Shown: positions 15,636 to 22,897 of the stretch, piece after piece | Layout of the letters: the number at the start of each line of letters is the position of its first letter | Numbering within the stretch: the first letter of the stretch is position 1 | Source: DASPTR01 sp041481365 | GTDB taxonomy: Archaea > Thermoproteota > Bathyarchaeia > Bathyarchaeales > Bathycorpusculaceae | NCBI GenBank assembly: GCA_041481365.1 | Contig: JBGPBS010000013.1 | Span: forward strand, 1-28,279 | Direction: 5' to 3' | Length of the DNA: 28,279 bases | Position numbers and translations under genes: made by a program | Notes under the pieces: generated by a model | Seen by the model: the letters and a program-made list of their open reading frames with translations, nothing else | Told to the model about the DNA's origin: nothing | Databases searched by the model: none

Positions 15636-16067
15636 CTATTGTGAGCGACGGTAGGGTCTCACGAGCTCTTCGAGTACAGAGAGCATTGTGGGCACTTTGA
15701 AGACGATGTCCGTGTAGGTCAATATTCCCACAAGCTTGCCATTATTCATAACTGGAAGCCTCTTGGCCTTCTTCTTCGCTATTAGTCTAGCGGCTTCTTC
15801 AATGCTTGCCTCTTCATTTATGGTAATGACAGGGCTCGTCATAACATGCTTGGCGGTCAGGGTCTCCGGAGCCAGGCACGGTTCAACCTCCCTTCTGAGG
15901 ATGTCACGCTCTGTTATGATGCCCACTGGCCTTTCGCCTTGAACAACCAATATCGAGCCTATACCCAACTTGTTCATCGTGGCAACTACTTCCTTCATCG
16001 TGGTGTCTGGGCGCACGACCTTAACATCTTTCGACATGATGTCTCTGACTATGAGTATCGTAGCCAT
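15636..16067 (-). CDS. Protein with two CBS domains
   Basis: Adenylate- or nucleotide-sensing protein of 143 residues made almost entirely of two CBS domains. The first begins IMSKDVKVVRPDTTMKEVVATM and runs to RPVGIITERDILRR. The second begins KHVMTSPVITINEEASIEEAARLI and ends GKLVGILTYTDIV. Both end in the usual G-I-x-T-x-x-D-I. A short basic tail (RPYRRSQ) follows. No catalytic or DNA-binding domain is attached, so it may regulate another protein by binding AMP, ADP, ATP or SAM. A site taggaga lies about 10 bases before the ATG at 16067. Confidence 0.88.
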   Translation of the reverse strand: MATILIVRDIMSKDVKVVRPDTTMKEVVATMNKLGIGSILVVQGERPVGIITERDILRREVEPCLAPETLTAKHVMTSPVITINEEASIEEAARLIAKKKAKRLPVMNNGKLVGILTYTDIVFKVPTMLSVLEELVRPYRRSQ

Positions 16068-16180
16068 TCAACTTCGTCTCCTAAACTGATTCATAATCAT
16101 TATTATGTTCAATCATTTATTGTCTTTGTGAATCCACGATTTAAGAATCATGTTGCTTGAGCTTGTGTGCTTCAGCATCG

Positions 16181-16188
16181 TTTATATG
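16181..16188 (+). promoter_or_regulatory. TATA-like box before the broken rubrerythrin gene
   Basis: tttatatg lies 47 bases before the ATG at 16228, giving a predicted start near 16211. It may still drive the downstream HExxH gene, whose start overlaps the rubrerythrin stop. Confidence 0.4.
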
Positions 16189-16227
16189 TCGTGGATCGAG
16201 TATTGGAAACCGAAGCAGAATCCGATC

Positions 16228-16746
16228 ATGAGCAAGCTGATTGGCGATCTGAAAAGTGCGTTCGCAGACAAGTCTAGGCGAATCAGCTGTACATGGCCTT
16301 CGCTCGAAAGGCCGATGAAGAAGGCTTCACGCAAGTTAAAGCTTTTCAGAATTGTTGCGGAGGCAAGGGCCGTGCACGCATCTAATCATCTCCGACGGGT
16401 AATAAGCGAAGTCAAATCAACAAAGGACAATGTAGGAGCCACGCTCGCCGGAAAAACTTCCGAAAACGACAAGATGCATCCAGGCTGCTTGAACACCGCG
16501 AAGGTAGAAAACAATCAACGGACTGCCTGGACTTTTGACGTTGCCAGTAAGGTGGAGCAAATTCATGCAAAAGTGTTTTCAGAAGTCGCAGAGCAGCCTA
16601 AAAACAACGAGGAATTGAGGCAGGTCGACTATTACGTTTGCACTATATGCGGAAACACCTTAGAAGTCGCAGCGCCTGAAAGATGCCCTATATGGAGGCC
16701 ACCAAAAGCAAAGCCTTTCAAAGTGGACCAGTGCGGACGCCTATGA
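16228..16746 (+). pseudogene. Rubrerythrin, broken by two compensating frameshifts and lost iron ligands
   Basis: Rubrerythrin is a di-iron and rubredoxin-type peroxidase. The start (MSKLIGDLKSAFA), middle (KLFRIVAEARAVHASNHLRR; AWTFDVASKVEQIHAKVF) and end (YYVCTICGNTLEV, CPIWRPPKAK) are clear. Bases 16276-16338 are out of frame: the shifted frame there reads NQLYMAFARKADEEGFTQ, the standard helix, while the open frame reads unrelated residues. The pattern fits loss of one base near 16275 and two near 16337. Point changes also hit key positions: GES is DKS, the ligand Glu of ExxH is Arg (RAVH), the Glu of EEMYP is Lys, and the last CxxC is CPIW. The later VEQIH is intact. The open frame extends upstream to 16150 but without homology. 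A working enzyme is very unlikely. Confidence 0.82.
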
Positions 16747-17252
16747 AACAAAATGATCATTCAGCCGCTTCAGATTTTGAGAATCGATTGGAGAAAGCAA
16801 ATGGTTATGCTGAAGTCTGGCAAATTGTCAAAGACACTGTCAAAGTCTCGATGAACAGGCGAAGAGACAGAATGATGCTATTCCTCGAAGACTTACCCGT
16901 GCAACTAGGCGCCTACCACCCAATCGGAACCAACAACATCGTTCTCAACAGGGCATTGGTGCAGATCGTTGAGGCCACCGTCGATTCAAAACGTGTGGTC
17001 AACGCCCTAATCTATAATCTGCTTCTGCACGAGTACCTTCATGCTTTAGGAGAGTACTCTGAAGAAGACGTAAGACGAATGGTATACGAAGTGGCCAAGC
17101 AGTGTTTTGGCGAAAAACACGTTGCCACATTAATCGCGAAAAAAAGCCCATGGGCACTCCTCAGCGGGATTCCATTGCAAGCAATCAATGCGCCCAAGCG
17201 CGTCATGGAAATCGTGAAGAATTTCGAGAAAACAGGAGAGTATGTGGTATAG
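16743..17252 (+). CDS. Putative zinc metallopeptidase-like protein with HExxH motif
   Basis: A 169-residue soluble protein with HEYLHALGEYSEED at about 96-109. This HExxH motif in a long helix is the hallmark of zincin metallopeptidases: His96 and His100 would bind zinc and Glu97 would be the catalytic base. The third ligand is not obvious; Glu104, Glu107, Glu108 or His126 are candidates. The strand before the helix (NNIVLNRALVQ) fits the edge strand of such folds. I do not recognise a named family. The ATG at 16743 overlaps the rubrerythrin stop in ATGA, which fixes the start and shows the two genes were once translated together. An upstream frame from 16683 lies inside rubrerythrin and is not used. 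Confidence 0.7.
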   Translation: MKQNDHSAASDFENRLEKANGYAEVWQIVKDTVKVSMNRRRDRMMLFLEDLPVQLGAYHPIGTNNIVLNRALVQIVEATVDSKRVVNALIYNLLLHEYLHALGEYSEEDVRRMVYEVAKQCFGEKHVATLIAKKSPWALLSGIPLQAINAPKRVMEIVKNFEKTGEYVV

Positions 17253-17373
17253 CCTGATCCCGAAGAATTATGCTTCAGAATCCATCACGATGGATTTTGA
17301 CAAGGATTGCCTTCGAGACTGACATGCGCATATACCAAAACCTAAATTCTCAGTTTTCATACTGGACTCACCA

Positions 17374-18261
17374 GTGATCTCCCTGAACGCCACAAAAGCG
17401 ATTGGCAGCGTTTGTGAGGGTGTGCTCAAGAAGGATGGCAAAGCACTGGTTAGCAAAGTCAAAGCTGACACGAATGGCCCAAAAGAGCACATCTTGAAGG
17501 CAGTTGATTTGATCGGAGGTTTCGGCAAAGTTGTTCAAAAGGGGGACCGAATCTTGTTGAAGCCCAACTTCAACACGGGTGACTTGCCTCCAGGATCAAA
17601 CGATCCTGATTTTGTGAAGGCTGTCATCGAATTACTTTATGAACATGGAGCAGGCAATGTGCTCGTCGGCGAATCATCTATGATGTCGGCTTCAACGCGC
17701 AAGATTTTCGAAGAGACAGGAATGCTTCAGAAAGCGCATGAAGCTGGGGCAGAAGTGGCGTTCTTTGATGAGGGCAGGTGGGCCAAGGTGTACACAGGTG
17801 GCAAATCCCTTAAGAACGTGAGTTTGCCAGAGGTCGCGCTTGAACCGAGAAAGCTCGTCTCCGTCTGTTGCATGAAGACACACAGGTGGGCCAAGTTCAC
17901 GCTGAGTCTAAAACTGGCCGTAGGCTTCATGAAACCCAATGAAAGAATGAGTTTACACATGACACATTTGGAAGAGAAGATCGCAGACTTGAACTTGGTC
18001 GTGCACCCAAGCCTGATAATCATGGACGGAAGAAAATGCTTCATAAGCGGCGGACCAGCGTGCGGCGAACTGAGAGATCCTAACTTTATCTTGGCCTCAG
18101 GCGACAGAGTAGCATTGGATGTCGAAGCAATAAAGGTGATACAGACCTTTGAAGGCAATAGCTTGGAAAACCCTGCCTGGAATTACAAACAGATTAAGAA
18201 TGCGGCGGAGCTGGGTTTGGGCGCAAGAAACGAGCAAGCATACGAAGTTGTCAACCCATGA
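17374..18261 (+). CDS. DUF362 family protein
   Basis: A 295-residue protein of the DUF362 family, of unknown function. Signatures: a strand and loop KGDRILLKPNFNTGDLPPGSNDPDFVKAVIELL (about 56-88), NVLVGESS, VSVCCMKTHRWAKFTLSLKLAVGFM (about 167-191), LIIMDGRKCFISGGPACGE and ASGDRVALDVEAIKVI. Many relatives carry a C-terminal ferredoxin domain with two CxxCxxC motifs; this one has none, so it is the domain-only form. The start is GTG 17374; no ATG gives a better beginning. The stop overlaps the ATG of the following broken nucleotidyltransferase (ATGA at 18258-18261). Confidence 0.85.
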   Translation: MISLNATKAIGSVCEGVLKKDGKALVSKVKADTNGPKEHILKAVDLIGGFGKVVQKGDRILLKPNFNTGDLPPGSNDPDFVKAVIELLYEHGAGNVLVGESSMMSASTRKIFEETGMLQKAHEAGAEVAFFDEGRWAKVYTGGKSLKNVSLPEVALEPRKLVSVCCMKTHRWAKFTLSLKLAVGFMKPNERMSLHMTHLEEKIADLNLVVHPSLIIMDGRKCFISGGPACGELRDPNFILASGDRVALDVEAIKVIQTFEGNSLENPAWNYKQIKNAAELGLGARNEQAYEVVNP

Positions 18262-19047
18262 AAGACGATAGACATCCGACGCTTTACCGCACAGCGGAAG
18301 AGTTTGTTGAACAAAAATCTCGAGGTGCAAGTGAAGTACTAGGCGTTCTGCTAACAGGCTCTGCAGCCTCCAGCTATCCAGATGCCGCTCCTGACGTAGA
18401 CCTCAAGATCATTGCAACCGAAAATCAAAGCCTGCAATCGGGGATACTTGCGGTTTCGAACACTATCACGACACTGATATCTCGAGGGAATGGGTCACTC
18501 TGAAAGAATTAGAGAATGAATTAAAAGATCGGAAAGATGACGTTGATCTCTGGATATACTCAAGATCCAAGGTCCTCCATGACACCCGGAGAAGGGTTGA
18601 GGCTATCCTGTCCGAGTACAAGCAGTACCCAACCGAAGTCTGGCGTGACAAACTTTTTCTCTACTGGTTCTTTGCGACTGGAAGTGCCCCCTACGATTCT
18701 GGTAAGACAATCGGGAGGGAAGACCTGCTGACAGCCCAGCTGCACCTTCGTCAAGCGATGGAATATTACATGGCTCTAATCTTCATCTTGAACCGCAGCT
18801 TCGTGCCATATAGAAAGTGGAGACCAAGAGACTTTGCGAAGCTGACATACAAGCCCCCAAAGTTTGAAGGAAAGCTCCGCAAAATATTGACGACTGTGAA
18901 GTGGACAGGAGATGAATTCGAAAACAAGCAAGGCATCTCAACGAGGTCGTCAGCGAACTTGCAGAAGAGTTACGAAAAACCGGCCTCTCAGAGGAGAGGA
19001 TGAACAACCCTCAGAAATTCAAGGTTACAAATGCTCCCGCAGTCTGA
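18258..19047 (+). pseudogene. Nucleotidyltransferase-like gene broken by two frameshifts
   Basis: The first frame (from ATG 18258) encodes VLGVLLTGSAASSYPDAAP then DVDLKII, the Gly-Ser and Asp-x-Asp metal site of the nucleotidyltransferase (pol beta) fold. It ends at 18501-18503. From about 18440 the sequence continues in another frame: SREWVTLKELENELKDRKDD, a long helical part with QAMEYYMALIFILNRSFVPY and DFAKL. After about 18915 it changes frame again to LNEVVSELAEELRKTGLSEE and stops at TGA 19045-19047. Rejoined, it would be about 260 residues, like the two-domain enzymes that put a nucleotide on a small molecule or protein. Conserved-looking sequence on both sides of each shift argues for recent breakage or sequencing error. 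The start overlaps the DUF362 stop. Confidence 0.7.
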
Positions 19048-19086
19048 TTGCCCGTTATCCGGACGGCCACCTCGACCTGCTCGGGC

Positions 19087-20106
19087 CTATGCTAACTTTT
19101 CAAAATGTATAACATAGACGAGCTCGTTCTCATCCCATTCCCCGTGGGTTTCACGCCACTTCATCTTGAACTCTTCTGTCGCTTTGTAGCCTTCTCGCTT
19201 CGCGTCTTCTTCGTCGAAGTATTTCAGCTTCTTTCTTTCAACCGAGATTATTCGCAGGTCTGCGAAACGAGGTTCTCGGACAACGGCGTGCACGATCGCG
19301 CCTGCTTTTATTTTAGGATCAGGAATCGTGTTTCTTGAGGTCTGCGTCTTATTGCCGTCAATTATCGGCTTTTTGTCATGAGCGAAGAATTGCAGTTCAG
19401 AGGGGGCTTTATCGACTTCTTCCATGACCTCTTCGACAGATTTTTCCGGCTCGTGAGCCATTCTTTCGATGACTTGCGCCCTCTCCTTGACCGGAATCCG
19501 TTTTTCAGCCAGCTTTCTTATTATCTCAACCTGTCTTTCCGGCTCCTTAACGGATCGTCCGACTTTCAGCGCCGTAGCGTAGTCAATTTTTCCTTCTGGC
19601 ACGTCACCGGAAATGGTGGATGGGGCAACGAGTTTCTGGACCTCCTCCGGAATCACTTCGGCCGATCTGAGCCAAGCGGATATTGTATCGGCGCTGACGC
19701 CGATTCTGTCTGCAATGACATTCTGGTTTGGATATCTATCTGGACAGTTTTCCAAGAGGTACCTGCACACGTTCCCTTTTTCGATGGCGCTGAGCGCTTC
19801 CCGTTGAACGTTCTCAATCAAGTTCAGCTGAACCACTTCTGCATCACTGTATTCCCTCACGATGGCAGGCACTTTTCCGAGTCCGGCCTGCTGAGACGCC
19901 CTGTACCGTCTTTCACCAACGACAACCTCAAAACCCTCATCCAATGGCCTAACGATTATCGGTTCAAGCAACCCAACTTCCATGATGCTTTCTGCGAGCT
20001 CATTAAGACGTTCCAAATTGATTTCCAACCGTGGGTTAAGCTTGCTTGGATGAATCTTCTTCAACTCAATTTCCATAATCGCCTCAGGCATAAGCTTTGA
20101 CACCAC
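19087..20106 (-). CDS. ParB-like protein fused to a C-terminal ASCH domain
   Basis: A 339-residue protein with three parts. Residues about 11-105 form a ParB N-terminal domain with the CTP/DNA motif GERRYRA (64-70) and LIENVQREALS (97-107). Residues about 125-150 hold a helix-turn-helix (NQNVIADRIGVSADTISAWL). After a charged helical linker (about 185-232), residues 243-339 look like an ASCH domain: KPIIDGNKTQTSRNT, GAIVHAVVRE, and the ending EEFKMKWRETHGEWDENE then LVYVIHF. ASCH domains resemble PUA and are thought to bind RNA or modified nucleosides. No ParA is nearby. The GTG at 20106 (or 20103) follows aggag (20110-20114). An ATG at 20076 directly precedes the ParB strand. A TATA-like box lies at 20139-20146. 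Confidence 0.85.
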   Translation of the reverse strand: MVSKLMPEAIMEIELKKIHPSKLNPRLEINLERLNELAESIMEVGLLEPIIVRPLDEGFEVVVGERRYRASQQAGLGKVPAIVREYSDAEVVQLNLIENVQREALSAIEKGNVCRYLLENCPDRYPNQNVIADRIGVSADTISAWLRSAEVIPEEVQKLVAPSTISGDVPEGKIDYATALKVGRSVKEPERQVEIIRKLAEKRIPVKERAQVIERMAHEPEKSVEEVMEEVDKAPSELQFFAHDKKPIIDGNKTQTSRNTIPDPKIKAGAIVHAVVREPRFADLRIISVERKKLKYFDEEDAKREGYKATEEFKMKWRETHGEWDENELVYVIHFEKLA

Positions 20107-20138
20107 ATGCTCCTATGCCTGATAGTCAGACCTATTTC

Positions 20139-20155
20139 TATTTAAGCGCGCGCGC
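20139..20155 (-). promoter_or_regulatory. TATA-like box of the parB-like gene beside an alternating GC run
   Basis: On the minus strand cttaaata (20139-20146) would start transcription near 20116, about 10 bases before the GTG at 20106. Directly upstream is gcgcgcgc (20146-20155), where archaeal promoters usually have a purine-rich B-recognition element. The GC run can form Z-DNA or be bound by a regulator. Confidence 0.4.
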
Positions 20156-20204
20156 CTACAACGTTAGATTAACTTTTTCGAACACGTACTATCTCACAAC
20201 GAAC

Positions 20205-20213
20205 AAAAAAAAA
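20205..20213 (-). terminator. T-run terminator downstream of the subtilisin gene
   Basis: Nine consecutive A on the plus strand, hence nine T on the minus strand, about 110 bases after the subtilisin stop at 20325. This fits an archaeal T-run terminator for the minus-strand unit 22312-20325. Confidence 0.45.
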
Positions 20214-20324
20214 GAGAGGAGTTTAAGCGTTCCTCTTGACGATTAGAGCGCGGTCTTGCGCAAGCAACCTTTGATCTATTACACTGGAGAGCGTGCTCGA
20301 AGGTTACTCTTTTGGCTTTCCGAT

Positions 20325-21632
20325 TTATGGATCGACTTTGCCGAATTGCTTGGCTATTATGGATATGTCTCTTCCGTCCACCTTTTTGTCTATGTTTACA
20401 TCTGCTCTCGGATCCCAAAACGCCTGTCCGGGGCTGGTGCCGAAAGCCTTTGCTGCAAGGGTAACATCTTTGCCGTCAACCTTAAGGTCGTTGTTGATGT
20501 CCCCAATTGGGCGTTGGTTGGACAGCCAAGCGTTTATCAGGCCATACCCAAAATCATTATCTTTCCCCGGCGGACCCAAGTCGAGCGTACCATTCAAGGC
20601 TAACTTCGCCCCTACTCCACCATTGTACCAAGCGGAGCCAAAGTTGGGATCCAGTTTTGAACCAAAAACCAGAGCGGCCGTGGCCGCCACAAGAGGTGCA
20701 GAAAAAGAAGTGCCCTCGCGCACAATATAGGTTCCGTCTAGGTATGTTGTGTTGATGTCTACGCCAGGCGCCACACAAAAGATTTTGGGACCATAGTTGG
20801 AAGCCCCACCACCCGAAAACGACGCTCTCCTATCATTATGATCAACGGCGCCAACTGCAAAGACAGAATCGTAACTTGCTGGATAGCCGAGATCAGTTGT
20901 GTTGTCGTTTCCTGCAGCGGCAATCAAGAGCGGTCCTTGGCGATCGGGAAAGTCGTTGAAGGCATAGTCACATGCGGTGTGAAGATCCTGATTATCTGGT
21001 ACAAAACCATCGCTTATCGAAATTACTTGTACGTGCAAGACACTAACTGAATAGTTTATGGCCGCAGCCATCTCTTCCTCCGAAGCATAATTGTTAGGCA
21101 ATGAATTGATTTTTAGCGAGTATATTGCTACTTTCGGAGTCGCCCCGATGATGCCCATTCCATTAATTGCGGCAGCGATCACTCCTGCAACCATAGTTCC
21201 ATGGCCACAATTGGGAAAGGGGTAGAAGTCCTGGATAAATTGTCTCTGATATGAGTCGGTGGGTTGATCATACCGAGTTACGTTTCCGTTGTTGTACTTA
21301 AACCCGAACATACCCCCTAGTAGTAGGCTGTCGTTCAAATCGGGATGATAAATGACGTTACCCTGATCTACAGAATAGTCCATCCCTGAATCGATAACTG
21401 CGACTTTCACCCATTGGCCTGCGTTTGCCCCTGCATCCACATCCCACGCCGTCGTGTTCCAGTTAGTCATATTCCAGTTGTCATTGTCCCAAACACAATA
21501 GGAGCGGATGCGCTCAACATCCCAAGGAAGCTGCTCACTTCCAAGAGCTGGTGACAGTGTTAGGGCAGACAGAAAGACGATAACAAACAATAAAGCTAAG
21601 GATCTCTGCATGCTCGTCATCTTTCTCGCCAT
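20325..21632 (-). CDS. Secreted subtilisin-like serine protease (S8) with dockerin-like tail
   Basis: Exported protease of 435 residues. A signal peptide (about 1-31: basic start, long hydrophobic run, ending ALGS) is followed by an S8 domain with Asp81 (VAVIDSGMDY), His144 (NCGHGTMVAG), oxyanion Asn242 (AAAGND) and Ser309 (REGTSFSAP). All catalytic residues are present. The stretch before the catalytic domain (about 32-72) is too short for a usual propeptide and is rich in Asn, Thr and Trp. Residues about 377-435 form a dockerin-like module: GDINNDLKVDGKDVTLAAKA, then a second loop DVNIDKKVDGRDISIIAKQF. The same module ends the protein at 1-327. Subtilisin type is clear; substrate and dockerin partner are unknown. 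The gene is 11 bases after the BsuPI-like gene and probably shares its transcript. Confidence 0.92.
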   Translation of the reverse strand: MARKMTSMQRSLALLFVIVFLSALTLSPALGSEQLPWDVERIRSYCVWDNDNWNMTNWNTTAWDVDAGANAGQWVKVAVIDSGMDYSVDQGNVIYHPDLNDSLLLGGMFGFKYNNGNVTRYDQPTDSYQRQFIQDFYPFPNCGHGTMVAGVIAAAINGMGIIGATPKVAIYSLKINSLPNNYASEEEMAAAINYSVSVLHVQVISISDGFVPDNQDLHTACDYAFNDFPDRQGPLLIAAAGNDNTTDLGYPASYDSVFAVGAVDHNDRRASFSGGGASNYGPKIFCVAPGVDINTTYLDGTYIVREGTSFSAPLVAATAALVFGSKLDPNFGSAWYNGGVGAKLALNGTLDLGPPGKDNDFGYGLINAWLSNQRPIGDINNDLKVDGKDVTLAAKAFGTSPGQAFWDPRADVNIDKKVDGRDISIIAKQFGKVDP

Positions 21633-21643
21633 CTACTCCACGA

Positions 21644-22312
21644 CTATCCAATCGTGAACGCAATCGACGGGGTCTGCCACCTAAACTCTCCCTTCTCGGA
21701 CAAGGAACCTTCGAATGCCCCACTTACTGTGTATGCTTCTTTCTGAAGGGGATGTCCCTCAGAATCGATATAGTGGGCGAGGTTCACGGTCACTGTTTGG
21801 TTCAAACTGGCATAAGGCCCAAAAACAATGCTCCAAACCATTTGAGCATATGCTCCAGGAACCTTGTCGACAACAACTCCACTACTATTAATCAAGGTGA
21901 AACTGAAGGGCAAAGCTCCAAGTAGAGGGTCATCTCCGGCAGTGTATGTAGGATAGGACTGATTGAAGGACGTGTTGACTCCTTGACCAGCAGTAACAAC
22001 TTTCAAGGTCGGGTCGTCAGGGCTAACGCTTGCAGCATATGGAATGCCCGCGGTTATCGTTTCGTTGCTCAGATTCTTCAAATAGAAGGTTATCGAAACG
22101 TTATCGTCAAGCGAATATGTCGTCTTGTCCAAAGCCATCGAAAGCTCAAACGGTGATGACGTTATGGTCACTTTTGGCCCAGTTGTTGAAGGAAGTAATT
22201 TCCAATAAGCGTATGCGACTGCAGACAATGCTACGACGATAACCAATATTCCAACAATGGTTCTCCTTGTTCGCGAACCAAAGAAACTTTTCAAGGTGTT
22301 TTTCACAGACAT
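21644..22312 (-). CDS. Membrane-anchored protein with BsuPI-like beta domain
   Basis: A 222-residue protein with a basic N-terminus, one membrane segment (about 18-36, TIVGILVIVVALSAVAYAYW) and an outside part of beta strands rich in Asn, Ser and Thr. The pattern FELSMALDKTTYSLDDNVSI, then FYLKNLSNETITA, followed by a SSGVVVDK and QMVWSIVFGPYASLNQT stretch, resembles the BsuPI fold known from an inhibitor of Bacillus intracellular subtilisin. That assignment is tentative. It lies 11 bases upstream of the secreted subtilisin on the same strand, so it might bind or control that protease. I chose ATG 22312 because a TATA-like box (22342-22349) predicts a transcript start near 22320, after the longer start at 22336. 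Confidence 0.65.
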   Translation of the reverse strand: MSVKNTLKSFFGSRTRRTIVGILVIVVALSAVAYAYWKLLPSTTGPKVTITSSPFELSMALDKTTYSLDDNVSITFYLKNLSNETITAGIPYAASVSPDDPTLKVVTAGQGVNTSFNQSYPTYTAGDDPLLGALPFSFTLINSSGVVVDKVPGAYAQMVWSIVFGPYASLNQTVTVNLAHYIDSEGHPLQKEAYTVSGAFEGSLSEKGEFRWQTPSIAFTIG

Positions 22313-22341
22313 CCCCACAAGAGAATATGGTTGCATTATCT

Positions 22342-22349
22342 ACTTAAAG
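22342..22349 (-). promoter_or_regulatory. TATA-like box for the BsuPI-like/subtilisin unit
   Basis: ctttaagt on the minus strand (plus strand acttaaag) would start the transcript near 22320, eight bases before the ATG at 22312. Confidence 0.45.
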
Positions 22350-22846
22350 TTTTGCTGTAAAGAAAAATCCGAGTTATTTGGTATCGTCAGTTTGAGAGCC
22401 GCGTTATACTCTCTTCCTAATACTGAGCCTGAAGTTCAGAATTACCTTATTAAACAAGGTTATGGAAGGAAGCTCCACAGTTTCGACATAACTCTCTTTT
22501 TTCCGTCTTAGGTTTTAGATTCTTGATAAAGCTTCTGGAATACCTGAACTAGAGCCTTTAGAGTTAATACTTCTGCACCATTAATGACTATAGGTTTTCT
22601 AAAAAGAAGGAATAGTGGTGCGCGCTATCTCTAAATAAATTTGCTATTTGTTAGTACTTCAGATATGGTTACTTAAGAATTGCAAGTGCTGAGTGGTGAT
22701 CAAGAGTTCAAGGTTGGGGGAACCTGATTTTACAAGCCTATCTGCGGGGTTACCACTTTCAGTCCTGTCAAGGCTAATGCAAAGAATCTCTCTTTGGGGA
22801 TCCCAATTTCCTCGCGTTGTTAGTTTTGTCGCCGTGGAAATTGGCA
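22350..22846. other. Intergenic interval without a supported gene
   Basis: The open frames here (for example 22257-22511 and 22693-22887) have no recognisable domain. Small inverted repeats stand out: aggtt ggggg aacct (22711-22725) inside agtggt (22692-22697) and accact (22752-22757). This could be a structured RNA or chance. It lies between two divergent genes, so promoters for both are expected in it. Confidence 0.5.
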
Positions 22847-22854
22847 AAATATAT
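22847..22854 (+). promoter_or_regulatory. TATA-like box of the flippase-like gene
   Basis: aaatatat predicts a transcript start near 22877, about 20 bases before the ATG at 22898, with aggt at 22885-22888 as a possible ribosome site. The longer frame opening at 22817 starts upstream of this box and is therefore unlikely. Confidence 0.45.
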
Positions 22855-22897
22855 TATCCTGTTCATCGTCGTTTTCAATCAATGTAGGTATGATTCA

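Noticed and set aside
19378..20100. A 240-codon open frame on the plus strand
   Set aside because: It is the mirror of the ParB-ASCH gene. It has Phe-rich, unlikely composition and no domain, whereas the minus strand encodes clear motifs.
22693..22887. Possible small gene or tRNA-like region before the flippase gene
   Set aside because: No tRNA A-box, anticodon stem or T-loop could be laid out on either strand, and the open frame has no domain.
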